Virus record (IMG/VR): IMGVR_UViG_3300046471_000080
Coordinates: 1 to 26,553 of that record
Direction: 5' to 3' (one strand)
Source of the DNA: a virus
Length of the DNA: 26,553 nucleotides
Shown: in pieces, positions 17,544 to 23,963 of the stretch
Numbering within the stretch: the stretch's first letter is position 1
Layout of the letters: every line of letters starts with the position of its first letter
Program-made: the position numbers and the translations under genes
Notes under the pieces: model-generated
Seen by the model: only the letters and a program-made list of their open reading frames with translations
The model's database searches: none
Told to the model about the DNA's origin: nothing

Positions 17544-17871
17544 TTGGTTTTTCCTTTACCCTTGCTTCGTTCGCCATCTGCGCGTATTGCTCGGCGCCAC
17601 CTTCGATCGAATGGATCTGCGCCATGAGCCGTAGTGCAATGCTGCGTTTGCCTTCGTTGAAGATCGACCAGTTCGCGTTACCGTCGAACGACTGCTGGTA
17701 CAGCCGTGCATCGCCGAGAAGGCGCCACATGAATCGACGGCCGCGTTTGCCGCTCAGAAGCCAGCGAATATCGTCAAGCTCGACAGCGGCATCAAATCGC
17801 GACTGCTCTTTCACTGCGGCGCGCTGTTCGTCAAGCGCGCTGAGGTCGGTCGGATTGAAGTCGCTGCTCAT
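17536..17871 (-). CDS. Bbp19-family phage protein
   Basis: A 111-residue protein with DDIRWLLSGKRGRRFMWRLL followed by a SFDGNANWSIFNEGKRSIAL block, matching the Bbp19 domain named after Bordetella phage BPP-1. Its function is not established; it is nearly always next to the scaffold gene, so a head-assembly role is likely. Translation initiation is unusual: the 40 bases before ATG 17871 contain no purine-rich Shine-Dalgarno sequence (TTATTCTCCGCACTC precedes the ATG), while the CGTAACCATACC repeat lies 29 bases upstream. It overlaps the scaffold start by 8 bp. Confidence 0.85.
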   Translation of the reverse strand: MSSDFNPTDLSALDEQRAAVKEQSRFDAAVELDDIRWLLSGKRGRRFMWRLLGDARLYQQSFDGNANWSIFNEGKRSIALRLMAQIHSIEGGAEQYAQMANEARVKEKPNG

Positions 17872-17900
17872 GAGTGCGGAGAATAAGGGCGCGTGTTGGG

Positions 17901-17912
17901 GGTATGGTTACG
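17901..17912 (-). promoter_or_regulatory. CGTAACCATACC repeat, copy B (before Bbp19-scaffold-capsid)
   Basis: An exact copy of the 12-base word, one base after the TGA stop of the Acb2-like gene and 29 bases before the Bbp19-family start. It heads the Bbp19-scaffold-capsid-cement block. Together with the stop codon the 18-base context matches the variant at 23562-23579 at 15 positions. Confidence 0.45.
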
Positions 17913-17913
17913 G

Positions 17914-18138
17914 TCAGAACGTCGTTGGCTTGGCGATGCTTCGCACGAGAGACATAAAGCCTTTCTGCAGATCGGTTTTGGCAATCGCGAGCCAACGTTG
18001 CTCGGTTCTCACGTTGTCGCCGAGCTTGGCGACGAGCGCACCGACCTGTTCAGCCAGTGCTTTCGCTTCGTTCATCGCGTCGATTTCTTCCTGCGACAGA
18101 TCGCGGTAGCCCTTGATTTGCTTGTGCTGGTTGTCCAT
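17914..18138 (-). CDS. acb2: Acb2/Tad1-hairpin family protein, probable anti-CBASS cyclic-oligonucleotide sponge
   Basis: A 74-residue protein: DNQHKQIKGYRDLSQEEID at the start, a first helix to about residue 42, a short loop, and a second helix with QRWLAIAKTDLQKGF and the ending SIAKPTTF. These are the hallmarks of the Acb2/Tad1 hairpin family (formerly DUF7681). Phage Acb2 forms hexamers that bind cyclic di- and trinucleotides, blocking CBASS immunity; Tad1 relatives sequester Thoeris signals. Tyr 11 and Lys 26 fall at the positions I recall as needed for ligand binding in Pseudomonas phage Acb2. I choose ATG 18138 because GGAG lies 9 bases upstream and numbering then fits; an ATG at 18153 has no such site. 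It starts 4 bases after the staple-like gene stop. Which signal it binds is not predictable. Confidence 0.85.
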   Translation of the reverse strand: MDNQHKQIKGYRDLSQEEIDAMNEAKALAEQVGALVAKLGDNVRTEQRWLAIAKTDLQKGFMSLVRSIAKPTTF

Positions 18139-18142
18139 TTGT

Positions 18143-18463
18143 TCAATCTCCATAGATGCGATTGGCGAGCGCTTTCGGCTCGCTGTTCCCCGCCGCGAGT
18201 TCCATGTCCGTGATCTGCAGCGAAAGATTGCTGTCGGTGCCGGATTGGTTCTGGTATTGCGAAACGCTGCACACTTCGACGAGCGCGGTGAGCTGCATGA
18301 CCGTGCCCACGGAAGGCAGTTCGGTGATGCCGAGCTTTTCGAGCGAATCCTTGTCGAGACACACGGACAGGCCGTATGGGTATTCCGGCAGATCAGATTC
18401 CTCCGGATCACCGAGCATCGTTTCCGATTTGGCTTCGGCCGTCGTGAGTTTCATCGAGATCAT
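18143..18463 (-). CDS. Capsid-staple-like structural protein
   Basis: A 106-residue protein: SMKLTTAEAKSETML, then PEYPYGLSVCLDKDSLEKLG, PSVGTVMQLTALVEV and LSLQITDMELAAG. This beta-rich pattern recurs in phage head clusters, where related proteins are annotated as capsid staple proteins that clip capsid subunits together; I recall that name but cannot verify it here. The start ATG 18463 forms an ATGA overlap with the portal stop and has GGGGGT 5 bases upstream. The short distance to the Acb2-like gene (4 bases between stop and start) indicates one transcript. Confidence 0.75.
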   Translation of the reverse strand: MISMKLTTAEAKSETMLGDPEESDLPEYPYGLSVCLDKDSLEKLGITELPSVGTVMQLTALVEVCSVSQYQNQSGTDSNLSLQITDMELAAGNSEPKALANRIYGD

Positions 18464-20286
18464 TGCGGACCCCCGGTGTAGCCGGTGAGATTGCTCATGG
18501 TGTCGGACAGCGCATTGCTCGCGCCGCCCTGGGTCGGTGCTGCGGCTGCTGTCTTCGCTGTCTCTGCGGCCTGCTGCAACGCGGCCTGTTGTTGCGCCTG
18601 TTGTGCGGCCTTGGCGCGGGCGGCGCGCTGCGTATCCCGTTGATCGGGGTCGACGTCGATCGACGGATCGGTGCCGAGCGCATCGGTGTACTGCTGATAC
18701 CAGCCGTCGGGGTCGAAGTTGTCGAGCACCGTCGGCGCCTGTTGCGCGTTGACCTGCATCATTGCCACCGAGCCAAGCGCCACGGTCAGCTTGTCGATCG
18801 AGTTGGTGCCGATCTGCTTCTGTGCCTGCGCGAGGATCGAGACGAATTCAACCTGCAGCGCAACGCCGGCCAGTTCAGGCGGTGGCGGGGGCAGCAATCC
18901 AGCTTCAACGATGATGTCGAAAGCAGCATCCACGAGCGGCTTGAGTAGTTCATCGTGCAGGCGCTCGATCACCGGGCCGAGCATCAACATCTTCTCTTCG
19001 TGCAGTTCTGCGACTTCGGTCGCCGTCATATTCGCGTTGGTGTTGTTCGCGAGCATAAGGAACAGGTCTTCGTAGAACGCGCTCTTGATGCGCGAGCGCA
19101 CGTCCTCGATATCGCCCAGCAGGTAATCAAGCCGCAGATTGACGTCGTACAGCGTGCGGATTCCGCCTTGCGGGCTTGCCGAGTCGACATAGGACACGCC
19201 GCCCGGCAGTGCGTCGAAGTCGTGATTCTTCAGCGATGTCGGCGCCTGCAGGGGTGGATTGGTCATCTTGTCGATGGCCTGACCCTTGCGCAGTTGCTCG
19301 TGCTGCAACTGGCGAATGTCGCCCAGCGCGTCCATCGCCGGCCCGTTGCCGTAGATATCGCCGCCATACGTCGACCAGCGCGGCGCCACGACACGGAATT
19401 TCTTGAAGCCTGACACGGACAGCAGTGCGTTATCGCCGCCTGTCGTACCCATGTTCGAGGTCTGCTGCGAGTCCGACGAGCCGCCAAGTTCCAGATACGT
19501 CGACGTCCACGCCATATTGCGTGCGTCGGACTTGCTGGGATCGCGGTCTTCGTTCGGCTCGATGCAGTGAATCACCGTGCGCCACACGTCGAGATTGCCG
19601 CTGTCGTACATCGACCGGCAGTTGTCGCTCACGTTCGCATAGCCGAACTGCTTCACGAGCTGGGCGACAGTCTTCTGGAATTCGCGATAGAGCGTGTCGA
19701 CTTCGCCGCGGTCGCTGGTCGAGATGCAGTACTCGCCGGCTGTCAGCGGGTACATGCGGATCACGTCCTGGTAATCGGTCATGATGATCGACACCGCAGT
19801 GCCGAACGCGCCGATTTCCTCATACATCGAATGCAGCGACCGGTACACGTTCGACCGGTTGAAGATGTCGAGGATCAGCTTCGTGACGTCGGCGCACCAG
19901 GTCTTGACCGGCTTCTTTTTGTTCAGGTCATCGTATGGCGTTTTGAGCGCGATCCACGGGCGGGCGGGCGATGTAGCACCAGCCATAAGGCCAGCGCCAA
20001 GCACGCGCAGCGATTTCGTAGCCGTGCTGTCGAATATGTTCTGGTTGCGGCGATTGCCACGGTTGCGGTCTTCAACGAAGAAGCGGCCTGCGCGGGGCAG
20101 CAGGACATTCGAGATATCCTTGTACTCACGAATCCACGACGACCGCTCATTGCGCAGCGCGTACCAGCGCTGCAGGATGAGTTCCTTGCGCGTCCTGACG
20201 GGCTTCGCATTGCCGCCCGTCTGGCTGGGCTTGTCGGCCGCAGCGTCCGGTTGCGCGCTCTGGTCGTTCGTGAGCAACGTTGCCAT
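18460..20286 (-). CDS. Portal (head-to-tail connector) protein
   Basis: A 608-residue podovirus portal, the dodecameric ring at the packaging vertex, somewhat longer than T7 gp8 (536). Family blocks seen: ILQRWYALRNERSSWIREYK, then NIFDSTATKSLRVLGAGLMA and GATSPARPWIAL, and EEIGAFGTAVSIIMTDYQ; NTNANMTATEVAELHEEKM precedes the channel helices. The last ~100 residues are Ala/Gln-rich, probably helical barrel plus a disordered tail. The start ATG 20286 sits in a TAATG overlap with the preceding gene. The product receives DNA from the terminase and docks tail tubular A. Confidence 0.92.
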   Translation of the reverse strand: MATLLTNDQSAQPDAAADKPSQTGGNAKPVRTRKELILQRWYALRNERSSWIREYKDISNVLLPRAGRFFVEDRNRGNRRNQNIFDSTATKSLRVLGAGLMAGATSPARPWIALKTPYDDLNKKKPVKTWCADVTKLILDIFNRSNVYRSLHSMYEEIGAFGTAVSIIMTDYQDVIRMYPLTAGEYCISTSDRGEVDTLYREFQKTVAQLVKQFGYANVSDNCRSMYDSGNLDVWRTVIHCIEPNEDRDPSKSDARNMAWTSTYLELGGSSDSQQTSNMGTTGGDNALLSVSGFKKFRVVAPRWSTYGGDIYGNGPAMDALGDIRQLQHEQLRKGQAIDKMTNPPLQAPTSLKNHDFDALPGGVSYVDSASPQGGIRTLYDVNLRLDYLLGDIEDVRSRIKSAFYEDLFLMLANNTNANMTATEVAELHEEKMLMLGPVIERLHDELLKPLVDAAFDIIVEAGLLPPPPPELAGVALQVEFVSILAQAQKQIGTNSIDKLTVALGSVAMMQVNAQQAPTVLDNFDPDGWYQQYTDALGTDPSIDVDPDQRDTQRAARAKAAQQAQQQAALQQAAETAKTAAAAPTQGGASNALSDTMSNLTGYTGGPQ

Positions 20287-20594
20287 TAGCTACCCAGCAA
20301 CGTGTTGCCGCCCAGTCCCGCGCCACCGAGATTCAGCGCGGAGTTGGCTACGCCGCCTGAACCGGTCAGCAGTGTGGACGCCGGGCCGCTGTTGACGCCA
20401 GCCGCTGCGGGCGTACCGCCAGCGTTCAGACTGGTCGTGTCGGCCGCAGTGGACTTCTGCGCTGTGCCTGCTGCGTTGGCTGCGGCTGCGGCATCACCGC
20501 GCTGGGCTGCGGCCTGCTGGTTAGCCTGTACGTGCGCGGCGACTGCGCCTGCAGCCGCGACAGCAACACCAATGCCGGCGATAACTCCACTCAT
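20286..20594 (-). CDS. Small Ala/Gly-rich phage protein of unknown function
   Basis: A 102-residue protein made almost wholly of Ala, Gly, Ser, Thr, Val and Gln. Residues 3-22 (GVIAGIGVAVAAAGAVAAHV) are hydrophobic enough for a membrane or amphipathic helix; the rest is low-complexity (AAAANAAGTAQKS, GNTLLGS). ATG 20594 has AGGGG 7 bases upstream and overlaps the cupin-like gene by ATGA; its stop overlaps the portal start by TAATG. Tight coupling on both sides argues that it is real and structural or assembly-related. Similar Gly/Ala-rich proteins occur just before portal genes in related phages, with no assigned role. Confidence 0.65.
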   Translation of the reverse strand: MSGVIAGIGVAVAAAGAVAAHVQANQQAAAQRGDAAAAANAAGTAQKSTAADTTSLNAGGTPAAAGVNSGPASTLLTGSGGVANSALNLGGAGLGGNTLLGS

Positions 20595-21046
20595 GGTTTT
20601 TCCCCTGTGATCGTGATGCGGCCTGCGGACTTCATGAGCAGTTCCGGTTCGTCGGTGAAGTCGTGCTCGGCCTCGTCGACCGATTGCGCGGTGCTGGGTA
20701 GCACCATCGTCATGTGCGTTTCGGTGTGGGTGCGGAATAGCTGCTTGCGCCCGGCGTTGCCAGGCAGCACGTGAAAACCGGTGAGCCGCACGGAGTCGAC
20801 GCCGGTGAATACCGACACATCGCCCTGCAGCACGAGCACGGTCGCGCGCCGCAGCAATGCGCCCGATACGATCGTGTCTGCAGGCACGTGCGCGGTTCTC
20901 GCGTACATGCCGCCGTGGATCAGGTGATCGATGACAATCTCGGCTTGCGGCAGTGCGAACATCGCGGCGTCGAGATTGCGTAATGCGCCTAGCGTTTGCT
21001 GATCAGGTGCGACCAGTGCGGGCGATGGTGTGGTGATCTCGTTCAC
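20591..21046 (-). CDS. Cupin-like phage protein
   Basis: A 151-residue protein with beta-barrel spacing like a cupin: GGMYARTAHVPADTIVSGAL, TVLVLQGDVSVFTG and RLTGFHVLPGNAGRKQLF, then HTETHMTMVLPS. His 44 is near the first strand and His 107/109/111 near the last, but a full metal-binding triad is not obvious, so activity is uncertain. Comparable proteins are common between terminase and portal genes of podoviruses and have no assigned role. The start is GTG 21046 with AAGG 7 bases upstream; it forms a GTGA overlap with the acetyltransferase stop and an ATGA overlap with the next gene. Confidence 0.7.
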   Translation of the reverse strand: MNEITTPSPALVAPDQQTLGALRNLDAAMFALPQAEIVIDHLIHGGMYARTAHVPADTIVSGALLRRATVLVLQGDVSVFTGVDSVRLTGFHVLPGNAGRKQLFRTHTETHMTMVLPSTAQSVDEAEHDFTDEPELLMKSAGRITITGEKP

Positions 21047-21498
21047 GGCAATGCCTTGAAGTACAGGCGATTCGTTGCGCGATACCCAATGCGCGGCAGG
21101 ATCGTGTCGAGCCGGGATTCGGTCGGCGCACTGATCATCAGGCCCACCGCGCCACGCCTGGCAGCGATCTGCTCGGCAAGATCACGTATCAGCGAGCCGG
21201 TGCCACCCGAGCGCGCGTGCGGCGCAACGAAAAACGAGATCAGGCACCCGATCAGCTTCGAATAATGCGGAAGCACGGATAGCGACACCACGCCGAAGCC
21301 AACCAGCACATCGCCATTCCATGCGCCGATGCACTGCGCAATCCCCGCGGCTTCCATTGCCCGATACGCGCTGCCGTTGACATCGGGCTCGCCAAACTCA
21401 GGCATGCGTCCAGACTCCTGCGCGTAGGCCGCGCATAGCACGTCGAACTCTGCCGCACTGGCGAGATCGTCGAACGTGCACTGGCGGACATCGGTCAT
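21043..21498 (-). CDS. GNAT-family N-acetyltransferase
   Basis: A 151-residue protein with GNAT features: an N-terminal substrate region, the strand GFGVVSLSV, and motif A at residues 88-105 (SFFVAPHARSGGTGSLIRDL), including the RxxGxG-type acetyl-CoA pyrophosphate loop as RSGGTG. A GYRATNRLYFK ending fits the final strands. The substrate is unknown; candidates are a virion protein, a host protein or a small molecule. It lies between the terminase and the cupin-like gene. No Shine-Dalgarno is visible before ATG 21498 (GTAACGACCC), six bases after the terminase stop, so coupling to terminase translation is possible. It is distinct from the gp13-like protein at 11792-12250, which shares only the fold. 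Confidence 0.82.
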   Translation of the reverse strand: MTDVRQCTFDDLASAAEFDVLCAAYAQESGRMPEFGEPDVNGSAYRAMEAAGIAQCIGAWNGDVLVGFGVVSLSVLPHYSKLIGCLISFFVAPHARSGGTGSLIRDLAEQIAARRGAVGLMISAPTESRLDTILPRIGYRATNRLYFKALP

Positions 21499-21504
21499 GG
21501 GTCG

Positions 21505-23103
21505 TTACGCGTAGGGGTTGTGCTCGCCACGGTTGCGGGGCATCGAATATGCGTAAGGATCGTATTCGTCACGGTTCCCGGTATGGTTACGCGACAGGTC
21601 AGACACCTTGGGTGTGTCGATCAGTGCGAGCACCACCGCCGTGCCTCGGTCAGGCGATCGCCCTATCCGCTTCACGATCTCCTCGCGGGATTCGACCTTG
21701 ATCGTTCTGCCGCGAAGCTCCCATGTCGGGGCTGTCAGATCGGCAAGCAATTCAGGGTCATCGGGCAGCGCGATACCGTTGTTGGCGATCGGGTCCAGCG
21801 CCTCACGCATGCGCCACCAGAGTTCGGTGCGCAGGTTGAAGAACTGGAGCCGGCCCGATTTGTCCATCCCGCGCGCAGCTTCCGAGACATTCACCCCGAT
21901 TGCTGGCAGCTTTGCATTGTTCAGAAAGTCGTATGGCGACGAGCCCACGCCGATCACGTCGATGTGCATCGGTGCGTTGTCGCGACTAGCTGCGATCACC
22001 AGCCCGGCAACGGTCGGGCCGTCTGGAGTGGCTGTGCCGGGGTACGCAAGCAGCTTGTCGAACCACATGCCGTGGCGGCGCGAAATGATCGTCTTGTCGC
22101 GACCGCCGCGCGCCACGTCGGTACCAGTCGAATCCATCGGTGGCTTGACATCCAGCGCTTTCCAGCGGGCCATCGCTGCTTCTACCCACACGGTAGGGAT
22201 GACCTGGAACGCGTCGTCTTCGATGCCGGCGTTGAAGTCGCCATTGAGCATTTGTGACCTCAGGGGTTCGGGGAGTGCCTGCAAGGTCGACACGTAGCCG
22301 GTGCCCATCAGGTACGGGTTATCGCTGACACGCGAGGGAATGAACGTGCGTGACAGCGGATTGATGATGTCGGTCGGCTTGAAGTGCGCGGGATTGAAGT
22401 CGTACACGAGTTCGCCGTCGACAAGTACGAAAGGGCGCTTATCGGGCACTTCGATATCTTTGCCGTCGACTGTCGCGAAATAACGCAACTCGCCCGGCTT
22501 GGCTGGATTCGGATGCTTCTTGTCGAGCCACGGTCCAAAGAACGCGATGATCCAGCGGCCATCGGCTGAAGTTGGCGGGTTGAAGGTCATGAGTACCCGG
22601 CAGCGCTGCCCAGGTGTTACCGTGCGCATCCAGCCCATCAGAAAGCGCACAGCGGCCTCGCGATGGTTCGCGGCCTCGTCGTACACGATCAGGTCGTGCG
22701 GACGCCCCTGGTACTTGGTTTCGTCGCCGGGATTGGGATACGAGCCAAACTCTATCTGTCGTGCTTTCTTGTCGGGTGTGACCCTGCGCCAGATCTTTTC
22801 CTGCCCGTTGAAGCCATCCCGCCCTTTGAGCAGTTCGGTCAACCGGTCTATCACGCCCGTGAGTTCGGTTCCGTTCTCCCGCAGGACAATCGATTTCTCA
22901 TGCATCGTTGTCGCGAGACCGCACGCCAGATCGGTCTTGCCGCCACCAGCCGCGCCACCGAAGCCGACGATATCGGCTAGCGATTCGAGGGCCTGCGTCT
23001 GTGGGCCGGGCAGCGGTTTCCAGATAAAGCGCCGTGCGCGTTCACGAAGCAGTTCGAGACGACGTACCCGCTTTGCGCGATCAGATGAGGTCGCTGCCGT
23101 CAT
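21505..23103 (-). CDS. terL: Terminase large subunit
   Basis: A 532-residue DNA packaging motor. The ATPase has Walker A GGAAGGGKT at 49-57, Walker B LIVYDEA at 138-144 with catalytic Glu 143, and the coupling motif TFNPP at 173-177. The nuclease domain has acidic residues Asp 329 (GTDVARGGRDKT), Asp 382 (HIDVIGVG) and a probable third at Asp 485 (RSPDRGTAV). All key residues are present. ATG 23103 gives the usual short N-terminus; a TTG at 23127 would add 8 residues, and neither has a clear Shine-Dalgarno. It overlaps the small-subunit gene by 23 bp. The C-terminus carries a degenerate repeat (NRDEYDPYA and NRGEHNPYA). Confidence 0.95.
   Translation of the reverse strand: MTAATSSDRAKRVRRLELLRERARRFIWKPLPGPQTQALESLADIVGFGGAAGGGKTDLACGLATTMHEKSIVLRENGTELTGVIDRLTELLKGRDGFNGQEKIWRRVTPDKKARQIEFGSYPNPGDETKYQGRPHDLIVYDEAANHREAAVRFLMGWMRTVTPGQRCRVLMTFNPPTSADGRWIIAFFGPWLDKKHPNPAKPGELRYFATVDGKDIEVPDKRPFVLVDGELVYDFNPAHFKPTDIINPLSRTFIPSRVSDNPYLMGTGYVSTLQALPEPLRSQMLNGDFNAGIEDDAFQVIPTVWVEAAMARWKALDVKPPMDSTGTDVARGGRDKTIISRRHGMWFDKLLAYPGTATPDGPTVAGLVIAASRDNAPMHIDVIGVGSSPYDFLNNAKLPAIGVNVSEAARGMDKSGRLQFFNLRTELWWRMREALDPIANNGIALPDDPELLADLTAPTWELRGRTIKVESREEIVKRIGRSPDRGTAVVLALIDTPKVSDLSRNHTGNRDEYDPYAYSMPRNRGEHNPYA
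21580..21591 (-). promoter_or_regulatory. CGTAACCATACC repeat, copy C (inside the 3' end of terL)
   Basis: An exact copy of the 12-base word that lies within the terL reading frame (encoding part of SRNHTG) and 81 bases upstream of the GNAT start. Being coding, it could be fortuitous, but it is the third exact copy and precedes the next gene block. Confidence 0.35.
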
Positions 23104-23536
23104 CGGGTGGGGTAGTAGTTGACTCAAAGGCCGCGAGCGCTGCCAATTCGGCGTTGATCTCGTCGTCGGTCATGTTCGACACGGCGAGCTGGCCGGACAA
23201 TTCCAGCTTCGAACTATCGCGATAGGAGGGGTCGCGCGCCTTGATGAGAAACATCGCAAGCGTGTCGCTGTACTTGCGAACGCTGCCGCACATCGAGCCT
23301 TGGTAGAAAACCGGTTCTTCCACGCCGGAGAACGCGCGGCGATTTACCTCGTCTTTCATTCCCTCGACGCCGATCTTTTCGGCAGCGGTCCACGCGGCGG
23401 CGAAGTCGCTGTCGACTTCCCGGCGGTTGTACAGCGCCTGCCTTGACATGCCGATAGTATCCGCGGCGGCGGTCACGTTAGCCGTGCCGGCGAGAACGGA
23501 TAGAAACGCGGTTAATTTTTCAGGTGTCAAGTTCAT
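23081..23536 (-). CDS. terS: Terminase small subunit
   Basis: A 151-residue protein with an N-terminal helix-turn-helix (GTANVTAAADTIGMSRQALY, residues about 16-37) for recognising the packaging site, then a helical oligomerisation region (FAAAWTAAEKIGVEGM, YSDTLAMFLIKARDPSYRD). An acidic C-terminus ends in DDGSDLI. These patterns are common in small terminases of this phage group. ATG 23536 (NLTPEKL) is preferred; a TTG at 23551 is in frame but has no better ribosome site. It overlaps terL by 23 bp. It partners TerL by bringing it to phage DNA. Confidence 0.87.
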   Translation of the reverse strand: MNLTPEKLTAFLSVLAGTANVTAAADTIGMSRQALYNRREVDSDFAAAWTAAEKIGVEGMKDEVNRRAFSGVEEPVFYQGSMCGSVRKYSDTLAMFLIKARDPSYRDSSKLELSGQLAVSNMTDDEINAELAALAAFESTTTPPDDGSDLI

Positions 23537-23561
23537 ACGCGAATCGTGCAAGGCGATGACT

Positions 23562-23575
23562 GGCGTATGTGTACG
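23562..23575 (-). promoter_or_regulatory. Variant of the CGTAACCATACC repeat, copy D (before terS)
   Basis: The gap between the HTH gene stop and terS reads CCGTACACATACGC directly after TGA, matching copy B (CCGTAACCATACCC) except for a swapped AC pair and one base. It stands 25 bases before the terS ATG, which itself lacks a clear Shine-Dalgarno sequence. Confidence 0.35.
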
Positions 23576-23576
23576 G

Positions 23577-23804
23577 TCAAGCAGCCTTGAATCGCACTGC
23601 GGTGGTCACGCGAATCTCGTACCGGCAGATTTTCGCGACGACCTGTTTGCTTACCTCGAACTTCACGGCGATGGTGTCGTAGCCCATTCCGTCTTCGTGC
23701 AACCGGCGGATCATCTCCACGGCGGCGTCGCTCAATTTGGCGCGCTGGTGATCCTGCCCAACACGCAAACCGCGCTCATTTACCCCAATCATTCGCTTTG
23801 CCAT
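23577..23804 (-). CDS. Small helix-turn-helix protein upstream of terminase
   Basis: A 75-residue basic protein with GQDHQRAKLSDAAVEMIRRL then GYDTIAVKFEVSKQVVAKIC, a helix-turn-helix (residues about 35-60) of the resolvase/homeodomain-like type. Proteins of this form are frequent just upstream of terS in phages and may regulate late transcription or help packaging-site recognition; the role is not established. ATG 23804 has GAGGT 5 bases upstream. It is the first gene after the AT-rich gap, so it could autoregulate the promoter expected there. It could bind the palindromes in that gap, which is a guess. Confidence 0.8.
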   Translation of the reverse strand: MAKRMIGVNERGLRVGQDHQRAKLSDAAVEMIRRLHEDGMGYDTIAVKFEVSKQVVAKICRYEIRVTTAVRFKAA

Positions 23805-23963
23805 TTGCCACCTCTGAACGCGTAATTTTTTACCTAGACTGCTAGACCACCTCTACCCCCTACTTTGGAAAGTTTCCCAATTCTCCCTATACTTCTCACG
23901 CACATTGATAAGAAAAGGTGGTCTAGGTGGATTAGGTTGGCACAGCCCATATTGGGCAAGGCT
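23805..23963 (-). promoter_or_regulatory. AT-rich intergenic control region, candidate promoter/origin
   Basis: The longest non-coding gap in the window (159 bases), clearly richer in A/T than its surroundings. It holds an inverted repeat, CTAGACCACCT at 23842-23852 and AGGTGGTCTAG at 23916-23926; an odd-centred palindrome, GGAAAGTTTCC at 23867-23877; and a GCCCATATTGGGC hairpin near 23945-23957. Weak minus-strand promoter candidates are TTGGGA (23880-23875) with GGTAGA 17 bases later, and a TATAGG (23891-23886) that could act as a -10. None is strong. A close copy of the right arm, AGGTGGCCTAGG, lies at 23989-24000 in the end of the primase gene. Function is inferred. Confidence 0.5.

Noticed and set aside
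15924-17627. 567-residue plus-strand open frame
   Set aside because: It is antisense to the capsid and scaffold genes, has Arg/Val/His-rich composition typical of reverse-frame translation of GC-rich genes, and shows no known motif.
17914-18411. 165-residue reading of the Acb2-like frame
   Set aside because: The upstream 91 residues overlap the capsid-staple-like gene in another frame and are Arg/Ser-rich shadow; the ribosome site and family start point to ATG 18138.
23882-23891. TATAGGGAGA on the minus strand, as at the start of T7 promoters
   Set aside because: The upstream bases do not match the T7 recognition sequence and no phage RNA polymerase gene is present; at most it is a host-type -10.
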